Of a DNA stretch of 64,000 bases, positions 7,884-16,163 are shown piece after piece; positions within the stretch are counted from its first letter, which is position 1, and each line of letters begins with the position of its first letter. Under the pieces are notes generated by a model, which was given only the letters and a program-made list of their open reading frames with translations, was not told the origin of the DNA and ran no database searches. The position numbers were made by a program, and so were the translations under genes. The stretch is from Flavimaribacter sp024343425 (GTDB lineage Bacteria; Pseudomonadota; Alphaproteobacteria; Rhizobiales; Rhizobiaceae), in assembly GCA_965227645.1 (NCBI GenBank), contig OZ245773.1, forward strand, positions 372,001 to 436,000. Reading direction: 5' to 3'.

Positions 7884-8814
7884 CGCCGGCCTTTCCGCGC
7901 ATGAAGAAGACCAGCGCCGCCACGAAGATCAGCCCCTTGGCGATCGCCTGAAGGTTGGTGTCGAGCTGCAGCAGGTTGAAGGTGTTGTTGATGAGCACCA
8001 GCGAAATGACAGCGAGCAGCACGCCGATGAGATTGCCCCGGCCTCCCTTCAGCGCGATGCCGCCGAGAATCGCCGCCGAGACTGCGTCCAGCGTATAGGC
8101 GTCGCCGATCAGCGGATCGCCGGACAGGATGCGGATCGAGAGGAACACGCCGGCGAGCGCCGCCAGGGCGCCGCTCAGGGCGTAGACCTGCAGGTCGACT
8201 CTCGCGCTGGACACGCCGTGCGCGAAAGCCGCGCGCGGATCGGAACCGGCGGCGTAGATCGACCGGCCGAAGCGCGTCCATCCGGCGAGGAGGATGAAGG
8301 CGCCATAGACAAGAATGACGATGAGAAGCGGAACGCCGAGCGGAGATTCGCCCTCGAACAACAGGGCGTAGAAATCGTAGGAGACCTGGCCGCCCGGCTT
8401 CGGCAGGAGAAGCAGCGTGACGCCCTTGACGATCGCGGCCGTGGCCAGGCTCATCACCAGGGGGTTGATGCGCAGCAGGATGACGCCGGCTGCGGTGAAC
8501 AGTCCGGCCCCGACGCCGGCCAGCATGGCCAGCGGGATCGCCAGCCAGCCGATGCTCGAGACGGTCAGGGCCATGATCGCGGTGGCGAGGCTCATGATCG
8601 TGCCGACCGACAGGTCGATGCGTCCGGCCATGAGAACAATGGCCTCGCCGAGCGCGACCATGCCCAGCGGCAGAACCCTGTTGGTCAGATTGGCGAGATT
8701 GGCGGAACTCAGGAACGACGACGACAGCGACGCCGTGAACACCACAAGCAGGATGGTCAGGATCAGCGCGGGCAGGGCGAGCAGCAGGTTGAAGCGGATC
8801 GATCCGTTAAGCAT
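7873..8814 (-). CDS. Ribose-type ABC transporter permease
   Basis: A second RbsC-type permease of 313 residues. Family signature GEAIVLMAGRIDLSVGTIM is near residue 65, and multiple hydrophobic helices run throughout. The start is placed at the ATG of MLNGSIRFNLLL (8814), which overlaps the ATPase stop by 8 bp. The 34 residues encoded further upstream in this frame are arginine-rich shadow sequence. It is the partner of the 6912-7883 permease. Confidence 0.88.
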   Translation of the reverse strand: MLNGSIRFNLLLALPALILTILLVVFTASLSSSFLSSANLANLTNRVLPLGMVALGEAIVLMAGRIDLSVGTIMSLATAIMALTVSSIGWLAIPLAMLAGVGAGLFTAAGVILLRINPLVMSLATAAIVKGVTLLLLPKPGGQVSYDFYALLFEGESPLGVPLLIVILVYGAFILLAGWTRFGRSIYAAGSDPRAAFAHGVSSARVDLQVYALSGALAALAGVFLSIRILSGDPLIGDAYTLDAVSAAILGGIALKGGRGNLIGVLLAVISLVLINNTFNLLQLDTNLQAIAKGLIFVAALVFFMRGKAGDAD

Positions 8815-10348
8815 GGACGACCTCCGCCGGTTCGTCGGCGTGGCGGGTCGCGCAGCGCATGATGTGTTCCTCGGAAAAATCCGCCCGCGCGATCTCCGCC
8901 GAAATGCGGCGCTCATAGACCGTCACGATACGATCGCTGAGGCCGATCAGCTCCAGCAGGTCGGAGCTGATCAGGATGACGGCGACGCCCTTGCCGGTGA
9001 GTTCCGACACGAGGCGATAGATCTCGCTCTTGGTTTCGATGTCGACGCCCTTGGTCGGCTCGGCGAGCACGAGAATTTTCGGCGTGTGCGCCAGCCAGCG
9101 CGCGAAGACGACCTTTTGCTGGTTGCCGCCGGAGAGTTCTCCGACGGGCTGTTCGAGTGAAGCCGCCTTGATGGCGAACCGGTCGCGAGCTTCCTCCGTG
9201 AAACGCTTTTCTGTGGCGAGCGGAAGCAATCCGAATGTGGACTCCCGGCCGATGGCGAACAGGCTCATGTTGGTGCGCACCGGCAGGGTGAGCGCCAGCC
9301 CGTCGCGCTTGCGGTCGTCGGGAATGCTGGCGACGCCGAGCGCAATGGCTCTGGCGACGGAAGATATGTTCGTCGGCTTGCCGTCTATTTCCACCGTTCC
9401 GCTGCGGAAGGGACGCGCGCCGGACAAGGCTGCCGCCAGTTCGTGCTGGCCCTGTCCTTCAAGGCCGGCGACTCCGAGAACCTCGCCCTTGCGGACCGAA
9501 AGGCTGACCGGAGGCAACTCTGCATTACCGGCGTCCTGCAACCAGATCGCCGGCGCCGTATCTTCGAAGGAGGAGGGGCGTTCGGGAAAGATGTTGGAAA
9601 GCTTGCGGCCGACCATCGCCTGGATCAGGTCGTCGCGGGAAAATTCGCCGGCGGCCGCGTCGAGCGTCAAGGCGCCGTCCTTGAGGACGATCGCCCTGTC
9701 CGCCGCGTCCATGATTTCGCCGAGACGGTGCGAAATGAAGACGATGGATGTTCCGCGCGCCTTGAGGCGCTGCATGAGATCGATAACGGTTTCAGCGGCC
9801 TTGCTCGAGAGGGAGGCCGTCGGTTCGTCCAGCACCAGCACCCTGGGCTCAAGGCTCATGGCGCGCGCGATTTCCACCATCTGGAGTTCGGCCGCGGAAA
9901 GGTCCGACCCGAGGCGTTTCGGCGATACGGAGAAACCCAGATCGTCGAGAAGATCGGCGCAGCTTCGGTGCAACGCCTGCTGCCGGATCAGGCCCAGCGG
10001 ACCGCGCGGTTCGCGGCCGAAGAAGATGTTTTCGGCGACGGTGAGATCCGGGATGATCGCGGTTTCCTGGTGCGCGATCGCCACGCCGCGCCGCATCGCT
10101 TCCAGCGGGCTGGCCGGCGCATAGTCAGCGCCGTCAAGCGAAAGACGGCCTTCGTCCTGCGGCAGGCCGCCGGAAATGATGTTCATGAGGGTGGATTTGC
10201 CGGCTCCGTTTTCGCCGACAAGCGCCAGGATTTCGTTCCTGCCGATAGAGAATGAAACATCCCGCAAGACCCGGTTCTGGCCGAAAGCCCTGGATATTCC
10301 GGAGGCTTCCAGCACCGGAACCGATCGATTGTCCAACGTGGCGGTCAT
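8807..10348 (-). CDS. Ribose-type ABC transporter ATPase (two nucleotide-binding domains)
   Basis: A 513-residue RbsA-like protein with tandem ABC domains. Domain 1 has an intact Walker A GENGAGKST (about residue 42) and Walker B VLVLDEPTASLS. Domain 2 has a degenerate Walker A (GLEGQGQHE), a good signature LSGGNQQKVVFARWL and Walker B-like KILVLAEPTKGVD. A weakened second P-loop is normal in this family. It energises sugar import through the two downstream permeases. Confidence 0.9.
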   Translation of the reverse strand: MTATLDNRSVPVLEASGISRAFGQNRVLRDVSFSIGRNEILALVGENGAGKSTLMNIISGGLPQDEGRLSLDGADYAPASPLEAMRRGVAIAHQETAIIPDLTVAENIFFGREPRGPLGLIRQQALHRSCADLLDDLGFSVSPKRLGSDLSAAELQMVEIARAMSLEPRVLVLDEPTASLSSKAAETVIDLMQRLKARGTSIVFISHRLGEIMDAADRAIVLKDGALTLDAAAGEFSRDDLIQAMVGRKLSNIFPERPSSFEDTAPAIWLQDAGNAELPPVSLSVRKGEVLGVAGLEGQGQHELAAALSGARPFRSGTVEIDGKPTNISSVARAIALGVASIPDDRKRDGLALTLPVRTNMSLFAIGRESTFGLLPLATEKRFTEEARDRFAIKAASLEQPVGELSGGNQQKVVFARWLAHTPKILVLAEPTKGVDIETKSEIYRLVSELTGKGVAVILISSDLLELIGLSDRIVTVYERRISAEIARADFSEEHIMRCATRHADEPAEVVHA

Positions 10349-10364
10349 TGCGGGATGTCAAAGG

Positions 10365-11360
10365 TCAGTTTTCGAAGGTTGCCTTGACCTGGTCGTCGCT
10401 GAGCCTTGTATTGGTCCAGAACGAATCCGACAGGTCGTCGCGAACATACTCGTCGAGGTTCTCCGCGGTGATCGTCGGAACCGGGAAGATGATGTCCTTC
10501 TCGACTTCCTCGCCGTTCAGAAGCTTGAGCGCGATCAGCAGCGATTCGGAGCCGAGCCATGTCGGCTTTGCAGCGCCGACCGAGTCGAAACCGGAGTCCT
10601 TCAGAGCGGCCCAACGCTTCAGGTAGCCGTTGTTGTCCTCGCCGGTCATCGGAACGAGCGGACGCTGCGCGGCCTCGAAGGCGTCGATGGCGCCGAGGGT
10701 CATTGCGCCGCCCTGCGACCACACGCCGTCGATTTCCGGATTGGCGGCGAGCAGGTTGGAGACGGCCACTTTCGCCTGGGCGTAGTCCCAAGACGCGTCG
10801 GCCGTGGCGATGACCTCGATGTCCGGATATTCGGAGAAGACTTCCTGTGCACCGGCCCAGCGGTCGTCGCTGACGGAAATGCCGGCGATGCCGTTGAGAG
10901 CGATGATCTTGCCCTTGCCGTCCAGCGCGTCTGCGAGCCACGCAGCGCTTGCCTTGCCGAAGTCGACGTCGTCGACGGTGACGAGCACATCATAGTCGTC
11001 CGAGGCGATCTTGGAGGCGAGAAGGATGACCTTGATGCCCTTGGCCTGCGCCTTTTTCAGAACCGGAATGAGCGCGGTCGGCGAAATCGGCGTGGTGATG
11101 ATGGCGTCGACGCCCTGGGTGACGAGGTCCTCGATGTTGGAGACCTGCTTGTCGACTTTCAGTTCGGATTCGACGTAGGTGACGTCGACCTCGTCGGCGT
11201 GGCGCTCGGCCTCAGCCTCGAATTCCTTCGCAAGCTGGACCGACCACGAGTTTCCGCCGAAGTAGATATCGTAGCCGATGGAGTATTTGTCGTCTGCCGC
11301 GAAGGCGGGAGCGGCAAGCCCCAGCGCCAGTGTTGCGGCGATCAGTGCCTTGAATTTCAT
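10365..11360 (-). CDS. Periplasmic sugar-binding protein of ribose-type ABC transporter
   Basis: A 331-residue secreted solute-binding protein (Peripla_BP_4 type). A Sec signal peptide occupies residues 1-21 (KFKALIAATLALGLAAPAFA, cleavage after AFA). The mature part starts ADDKYSIGYDIYFGGNSWSVQ. The motif ITTPISPTALIPVLKKAQAKGIKV (split by eye, about 90-115) is characteristic of ribose/galactose-type binding proteins. It is the first gene of the seven-gene operon and 16 bp upstream of the ATPase gene. A candidate operator lies about 50 bp upstream. Confidence 0.9.
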   Translation of the reverse strand: MKFKALIAATLALGLAAPAFAADDKYSIGYDIYFGGNSWSVQLAKEFEAEAERHADEVDVTYVESELKVDKQVSNIEDLVTQGVDAIITTPISPTALIPVLKKAQAKGIKVILLASKIASDDYDVLVTVDDVDFGKASAAWLADALDGKGKIIALNGIAGISVSDDRWAGAQEVFSEYPDIEVIATADASWDYAQAKVAVSNLLAANPEIDGVWSQGGAMTLGAIDAFEAAQRPLVPMTGEDNNGYLKRWAALKDSGFDSVGAAKPTWLGSESLLIALKLLNGEEVEKDIIFPVPTITAENLDEYVRDDLSDSFWTNTRLSDDQVKATFEN

Positions 11361-11406
11361 GGTGTTCCCCTTGTGCAGTGAGAGGTTGGCGACCCAAGCA
11401 TGTTAC

Positions 11407-11428
11407 CTTGTTCACTCAAGTAGTCAAG
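11407..11428. promoter_or_regulatory. Candidate operator CTTG-N14-CAAG upstream of ABC operon
   Basis: CTTG (11407-11410), 14 bases, CAAG (11425-11428), about 47 bp upstream of the binding-protein start on the minus strand. Half-sites and spacing are the same as at 2725-2746 and 12690-12711. Read on the minus strand it also shares the longer string ACTTGACTAC with the kinase site. Confidence 0.6.
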
Positions 11429-11462
11429 TGAGAGTGGAATTGTGATGTTTTCCGGGTTGCTT

Positions 11463-12662
11463 TCATGCCTGCGCGCGGTTGCTGATGCGGGCGGACGCAG
11501 CGCCCGCCCAGCCGAGCCGCGCTGCGGGGATCAGTCCGTAATTGTAGAAGTTCACGCCGTCGGCGCCGGCCGCCGCGGCTGCTTCCACGCGGCGGACGAG
11601 GGCCGCCTTGTCCGGAACTTCCGGATAGAAGATGCGGTAGCCGGCGCCGAGGAACTTGTCCGGTCCGAGCGCGGCGCGTCCGCCGGCGATGAGGTCTTTC
11701 ACATCGTCCGGCTCCATGCCGTAGGCGCACAGGATCGCGCCGTCGCAGACCTTGCCGACCGCCGGCAGATCCACCCCGCCCAGCCACCCGTCCTTGAGGT
11801 CGATCAGCACGATTTTCGATGTGGGGTCGGCCGCCTCGCGGATCTCGGCGATGAGGCTGGTGACCGGCTCGGTGCGCCAGGCGAGATAGTCGTGGAGCGC
11901 CGGCCATGCGCGGAAGGCGTCGATCCCGGCTCTCGGGAAATCGGGAAAGCGGATTTCCGGGACTTCGCGCGTACACATATCCTCGATGAATTCGCAAACG
12001 ATCTTCCGGGCCGCCCCGGCGTCGACGCCGACGGCCGCCGCGCGGGCCATGCAGTGGTCGCAGAAGCAGAGCGACAGCAGGAAGTCGTCTTCGGCGTTCA
12101 TGCCGACGCCGTCCTTCTCGTGGTGGAACTCGTGCTCGAAGCCCATGAAGTTGGGGCTCTCGAGTTCGACGAGATCCGGCTTGTAGTTGCTTGTCACATC
12201 CGCGATAAGGGTCACGACATAATCCCGCGCCTCGGGGCTGGAGGGGCATAGATTGTAGTAGTTCGGATTGCCGAAGGCGTTTCGCGTGACATGGCCCGGA
12301 TGCAGCATGCCGAGCCGGGTGTTGTGCAGGCAGACCGTCCAGCAGGAGACCTTCATGCCCGTCGCGTCACGCCGCGCCACCAGTTCCTTCAGCATGTCGC
12401 CGCGCTCGGAGACGTTCCGCGCCATCAGCGGCCGGATCGTCTTGTCCGTCCATAGTGCGGCGTCCGGTTGAAAGTAGACCGTGCCGTCTTCCGGGAAATA
12501 GGCCTTCTGACGTGGACTGCGCGGCTGCAGAAACCGGCCGGCGTGGTAGGAGGTCGCTAGGCTGATGGAGTTGACCCCCGCGCGTTCCCGCAGTTCCGCC
12601 TGGGCCTGATCCACGCCCTGGTCCTGGAGATCCCAGGGATAAGTCCACATGGAAAGATGCAT
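11463..12662 (-). CDS. Predicted TIM-barrel glycoside-hydrolase-like protein, function unknown
   Basis: A 399-residue cytoplasmic protein with no signal peptide. The start at ATG 12662 has a good ribosome site (AAGAGGA). It begins MHLSMWTYPWDLQDQG and carries barrel-like segments such as LVELESPNFMGFEHEFHH and a Cys/His cluster LCFCDHCMARA near residue 205. Similar cysteine-containing loops occur in glycoside-hydrolase-like proteins of uncharacterised families. Acidic residues in VELESPNF and VLIDLKDGW could be catalytic, but I cannot assign a family. The upstream operator motif ties it to the sugar-transport locus, so a role in processing the imported compound is likely. Confidence 0.7.
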   Translation of the reverse strand: MHLSMWTYPWDLQDQGVDQAQAELRERAGVNSISLATSYHAGRFLQPRSPRQKAYFPEDGTVYFQPDAALWTDKTIRPLMARNVSERGDMLKELVARRDATGMKVSCWTVCLHNTRLGMLHPGHVTRNAFGNPNYYNLCPSSPEARDYVVTLIADVTSNYKPDLVELESPNFMGFEHEFHHEKDGVGMNAEDDFLLSLCFCDHCMARAAAVGVDAGAARKIVCEFIEDMCTREVPEIRFPDFPRAGIDAFRAWPALHDYLAWRTEPVTSLIAEIREAADPTSKIVLIDLKDGWLGGVDLPAVGKVCDGAILCAYGMEPDDVKDLIAGGRAALGPDKFLGAGYRIFYPEVPDKAALVRRVEAAAAAGADGVNFYNYGLIPAARLGWAGAASARISNRAQA

Positions 12663-12689
12663 CGTCGTCCTCTTCTTGCCGGTCGCTAA

Positions 12690-12711
12690 CTTGTCCATAG
12701 TCGTATACAAG
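12690..12711. promoter_or_regulatory. Candidate operator CTTG-N14-CAAG upstream of TIM-barrel gene
   Basis: CTTG (12690-12693), 14 bases, CAAG (12708-12711). Extended arms AACTTGT / ACAAGTT give 7 perfect base pairs. This is the third and most symmetrical copy of the locus-specific motif, 28 bp upstream of the ATG at 12662. Confidence 0.6.
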
Positions 12712-12799
12712 TTGGCTCCCCGCGACAAGGCGTCGATTGTGGCGGCGTTTGCGCCCCTGTATGACTGTGGCGGCGATTGACCCAGAAGGAGGCGCATTG

Positions 12800-13396
12800 A
12801 TGTGGGACGAGCGATATGACCGACCGGACTATGTGTTCGGAACCGAGCCGAATGCGTTCCTCGCTTCACAGACTGAGTTGCTGTCGCCGGGGCAATCCGC
12901 GCTGGCGGTCGCTGACGGCGAGGGGCGCAACAGTGTCTGGCTTGCCTCCCGGGGTTTGGACGTGACGGCGTTCGACGCCTCGTCTGTCGGGCTCGAAAAG
13001 GCGCGGCGACTGGCGGCCGATCAGGGCGTCACGGTGGATTATCATCTCGCCTCGATCGAGGACTGGGACTGGACGCCGGACCGTTTCGACATCGTGGCGG
13101 CGATCTTCATCCAGTTCGCACCGCCGGACCTGCGCGCCAGGATTTTCGACGGGATCAAGCAAACGGTCAAACCCGGCGGCCTTGTCTTGATGCAGGGATA
13201 CAGGCCTGAGCAGGTCGATTACGGGACCGGCGGACCGCCGCAACGGGACCATATGTATACGCGCGACCTTCTCGAAAAGTCTTTCGGCGAATTCGAGATC
13301 ATGAAGCTGGAAGCCCACGACAGTGAAATAAATGAAGGCCCGGGTCACGACGGACTGTCGGCGCTCATTGATCTCGTGGCGAGGAAGCGGGCCTGA
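12800..13396 (+). CDS. Class I SAM-dependent methyltransferase
   Basis: A 198-residue cytoplasmic methyltransferase of the TehB / Methyltransf_25-like group. The start ATG at 12800 follows a near-perfect AGAAGGAGG site. It begins MWDERYDRPDYVFGTEPNAFL. The SAM-binding motif I region is ALAVADGEGRNSVWLASRG, followed by the acidic loop VTAFDASSVGLEKA. The usual GxGxG is here ADGEGRN, which is common in this subfamily. The substrate is unknown. It is divergent from the TIM-barrel gene and abuts the small membrane protein gene head to tail. Confidence 0.82.
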   Translation: MWDERYDRPDYVFGTEPNAFLASQTELLSPGQSALAVADGEGRNSVWLASRGLDVTAFDASSVGLEKARRLAADQGVTVDYHLASIEDWDWTPDRFDIVAAIFIQFAPPDLRARIFDGIKQTVKPGGLVLMQGYRPEQVDYGTGGPPQRDHMYTRDLLEKSFGEFEIMKLEAHDSEINEGPGHDGLSALIDLVARKRA

Positions 13397-13645
13397 TCAT
13401 ATCAGGAGAAAAAGCATTGCGCCGACGACGCAGAGCAGGATCAGGAAAGCCAGCATCACGGTCGCCCAGCTCCGCTCAGGCCTCGGTTCGTACATGCTTT
13501 CAGCGGGCCAGAAAGAACCGCCCGGCTTTCCCTGCTCCGGGGATATGCGCCGCAGCGCCGCAATCGTCGGTCGGCCGACCATGGCTTTCCGTGTGGCGGC
13601 TGAAATTTTGGCCCGAACGCCTTCTTCCTGCAGTTTGGCGGTCAT
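13397..13645 (-). CDS. Small tail-anchored membrane protein, unknown function
   Basis: 82 residues starting MTAKLQEEGVRAKIS (ATG 13645 with GAGAG upstream; an alternative start at 13669 would add 8 residues). A basic soluble N-terminal part is followed by one strongly hydrophobic C-terminal segment (ATVMLAFLILLCVVGAMLFLL) that would anchor it in the inner membrane. Its stop directly abuts the methyltransferase stop. I do not recognise a family. Codon composition and the clear membrane segment favour a real gene. Confidence 0.55.
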   Translation of the reverse strand: MTAKLQEEGVRAKISAATRKAMVGRPTIAALRRISPEQGKPGGSFWPAESMYEPRPERSWATVMLAFLILLCVVGAMLFLLI

Positions 13646-13811
13646 GTTTCTCTCACTTGCTGCAAACATAGCGGTCGCTCCAGTCCTTCCGATCTTTCGT
13701 GCGCTCAGAGAACCTTAAACCCGTAGAGCAGGGGCGCGGTTCCGGACAGGCCGTCCGACCGGCATACACGTCTGCGTGAGGGCGGGCTTGACAGAGGCCG
13801 CAAAGGCGACG

Positions 13812-13834
13812 CAATTTTAGTCCTGCTAAAATTG
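13812..13834. promoter_or_regulatory. Perfect palindromic operator CAATTTTAG-N5-CTAAAATTG
   Basis: Nine-base perfect arms (13812-13820 and 13826-13834) surround TCCTG. The site ends 18 bp before the ATG of the MDR oxidoreductase, where a repressor would block transcription or initiation. A related TTTTAG-N5-CTAAAA palindrome lies in front of the polyamine transporter operon (55385-55401). Confidence 0.65.
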
Positions 13835-13852
13835 ATACCGGAAAGGACCACC

Positions 13853-14854
13853 ATGCCGCGCGCCTGGCTTTTGCACGATTACAAGGGGTATGAGAGCCTG
13901 ACTCTCGAGGACGTTGCATTGGAGGAACCGGGCGAGGGCGAAATCCGGCTTGCCGTCGAGGCTTTCGCGCTCAACTGGGGCGACATGGACCTGATGTGGG
14001 ACCGCTATTCCTTCAGCTTTCCGGAATTTCCGGCGCGCGTGGGCATCGAGGCGGCGGGGATCGTGGACGCGATCGGTCCCGGCGTTGAAGGCGTCAAGCT
14101 CGGCGATCGCATGGGAACGCTGCCCTATTTCTACGGAAATCGCGGCGCCAGCACGGAATCCCTGGTCATCGATCAGCGCTTCGTCGCCAAGGCGCCGGAA
14201 GGGCTGAGCGCGGTGGAAAGCGCCTCCATCTGGATGCAGTACATGACGGCGTTTTTCCCGCTCGGAGAGGTCTGCAAGGTTGGTCCGGGCAGCCATGTGC
14301 TGGTGACCGCCGCCACCAGCACAGCCGGCGCCGCCGCGCTGCAGATCGGAAAGATTCTGGGCGCGAACATGATCGGCACGACGCGTTTCGAACGCAATAC
14401 GGACTATCTCAGGGAGATGGGCGCCGATCATGTCATCGTGACTGACGAGGAAACGGATATTGCCGCCGCGATTCACCAGATGACCGACGGTCATGGCGTG
14501 GACGCCGTCTTCGATCCGGTCGGCGCGAGCCTGATCCACCGCTACAGCCCGGCGCTGGCGCGTGATTCCCGGATCTTCTTCTACGGCACGCTCGACGAAC
14601 AGTTCCCGAGCCTGCCGATCGTCGACATGTTCCAGAAGAACGCCGTCTTCCATCCCTATTCGCTGTTCAACTACGTGGAAAATCCGGAAACCTGCCGGCG
14701 GGGCATGGATTTCGTCTACGAGATGATCGGTTCCGGCCGCCTCGCGCCCAGCATCGACCGGGTCTACCCGATGGAGGAGTACAAGGAGGCCTTCGATTAT
14801 CTCAGCAAACCGCGCGAGAAGCACGGCAAGGTCGTCATTACGACCGGGATCTGA
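13853..14854 (+). CDS. Zinc-independent MDR oxidoreductase (quinone oxidoreductase-like)
   Basis: A 333-residue medium-chain dehydrogenase/reductase. The start is the ATG of MPRAWLLHDYKGYESL (13853, with GGAAAGGA upstream). The N-terminal GroES-like domain lacks the catalytic zinc cysteine: the usual position reads FALNWGDMDLM, typical of NADPH-dependent quinone oxidoreductases. The cofactor domain has VLVTAATSTAGAAALQIGK (about 150-168) in place of the standard AxxGxxG. A C-terminal EYKEAFDYL..HGKVVI is normal for the family. The gene converges on the P450 gene with a 17-bp overlap of the 3' ends. The palindrome just upstream suggests tight repression. Confidence 0.86.
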   Translation: MPRAWLLHDYKGYESLTLEDVALEEPGEGEIRLAVEAFALNWGDMDLMWDRYSFSFPEFPARVGIEAAGIVDAIGPGVEGVKLGDRMGTLPYFYGNRGASTESLVIDQRFVAKAPEGLSAVESASIWMQYMTAFFPLGEVCKVGPGSHVLVTAATSTAGAAALQIGKILGANMIGTTRFERNTDYLREMGADHVIVTDEETDIAAAIHQMTDGHGVDAVFDPVGASLIHRYSPALARDSRIFFYGTLDEQFPSLPIVDMFQKNAVFHPYSLFNYVENPETCRRGMDFVYEMIGSGRLAPSIDRVYPMEEYKEAFDYLSKPREKHGKVVITTGI

Positions 14855-16052
14855 CGATCAACGGCCCGACGCCGCGAATGCCGACATGGCCCTTGGCTCT
14901 GGCAGGCTCTCCGGCCAGAGCAAGATCCGGCAGCTTGCGGGCGAGGGCGGCGAGCGCTTCCTCCAGTTCCGCGCGCGCCAGCGCCTCGCCGAGGCAGCGA
15001 TGCGCGCCCATGCCGAAACTCACGCTCCAGCGCGGATGATCTTCGCGCCTGATGTCGAACCGCTGCGGATCGGCGAATATCCTTTCATCGCGTTGCGCTG
15101 ACAGCATCGACAATTGCACGAGCGCGCCCGGCTTGAAGGCGACGCCGCCGATGTCCAGCGGTTCCAGGACGACGCGCGCGATCGATCCCACCGACGGTTC
15201 GTAGCGCAGGCCCTCGCGAACCGCGCCGGGCACAAGGTCGGGATCGCGGCACAGGTCCTGCCACTGGTCGCGATGGGTCAAAAGAAGAGAGACGAGCATG
15301 GTGAAGGCGAAGCGGGTCGTGTCGCTGCCGCCAATGATCAGGCTGACCACCTGGATCATGGTTTCTTTCGGATCGAGCCCGTCCTCTCCCGACACCCGCT
15401 CGAGGTAGTGGGAGAGAAAGTCGTCGCACGGCTGTCTCCGGCGCTCCTCCAGCAGGTCTTCCACATAAGCGCAGAGGTCGCGCGCGGCTGTTTCGATGCC
15501 GGGGAAATCCTCCATGCGAAACCCGCCAAGGCCACGCGACATGGCATAGACCATTTCCGCAAAGCGCGGCGCGTCCTCTTCCGGCGCACCGAGGATTTCG
15601 GCGATGATCCGTGACGGCAGCGGCGACGCGATCCGCGTCAGGACATCGAATTCATCCTCTTTCGCAGCGTCGTCGATCATGCTTTCGACCAGTTCGCGAA
15701 CGCGCGGGCGCCACAGCTCCATCAGCTTTGAAGCAAAGGTGCGCGAAAGCGGCGCGCGACGGCGGGCGTGGTCCGGCGGATTGGAAAGCAACAGGCTGTT
15801 TGCATAGAAATCGTGGAGCGCGCCGGAACTGATGCCGCGGAACGCCAGCGGCTCGGTTTCGAGCTGGCGCGTGCGGGGATCGGTCATCATGGCGACGACG
15901 TCATCGTGGCGGATGGCGCTTGCAACGCCGTCGCCGAAGTCGATCACCGCAGTTTGCGGCCTGTATAGAGCGTAGCCCCGATGCGGGTCGGGGCGGAAAT
16001 CGTCAAGGTCGACCAGAAGAGGTTTGTGGCTTGCGGCTTCGACATTCGTCAT
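14838..16052 (-). CDS. Cytochrome P450 monooxygenase
   Basis: A 404-residue soluble bacterial P450. Seen: I-helix oxygen-activation motif GGSDTTRF (about 242-249), the K-helix ExxR in REGLRYEP, and the heme-ligand loop FGMGAHRCLGEALAR with the thiolate cysteine. ATG 16052 (MTNVEAASHKPLL) is preferred; a TTG nine codons upstream is possible. No ferredoxin or reductase gene lies beside it, so electrons must come from elsewhere. A TetR regulator is divergently encoded with a palindrome between them. The substrate is unknown. Confidence 0.92.
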   Translation of the reverse strand: MTNVEAASHKPLLVDLDDFRPDPHRGYALYRPQTAVIDFGDGVASAIRHDDVVAMMTDPRTRQLETEPLAFRGISSGALHDFYANSLLLSNPPDHARRRAPLSRTFASKLMELWRPRVRELVESMIDDAAKEDEFDVLTRIASPLPSRIIAEILGAPEEDAPRFAEMVYAMSRGLGGFRMEDFPGIETAARDLCAYVEDLLEERRRQPCDDFLSHYLERVSGEDGLDPKETMIQVVSLIIGGSDTTRFAFTMLVSLLLTHRDQWQDLCRDPDLVPGAVREGLRYEPSVGSIARVVLEPLDIGGVAFKPGALVQLSMLSAQRDERIFADPQRFDIRREDHPRWSVSFGMGAHRCLGEALARAELEEALAALARKLPDLALAGEPARAKGHVGIRGVGPLIVRSRS

Positions 16053-16094
16053 CGCTGTGTGCGCCTTTCCATTCTTCAACTGAAGCTGTCCGGG

Positions 16095-16116
16095 ATTGAA
16101 TTGAATTCAGTTCAAT
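16095..16116. promoter_or_regulatory. 22-bp near-perfect operator between P450 and TetR genes
   Basis: ATTGAA (16095-16100) to TTCAAT (16111-16116) around the centre TGAATTCA; 20 of 22 positions are symmetrical. It lies centrally in the divergent promoter region, 42 bp from the P450 start and 47 bp from the TetR start. This is the expected place and form for a TetR-family dimer site. Confidence 0.7.
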
Positions 16117-16163
16117 TATTGCATAGCGTGAAAGTCAATGGAAAGTTGCGTGAAAATTGTGTC

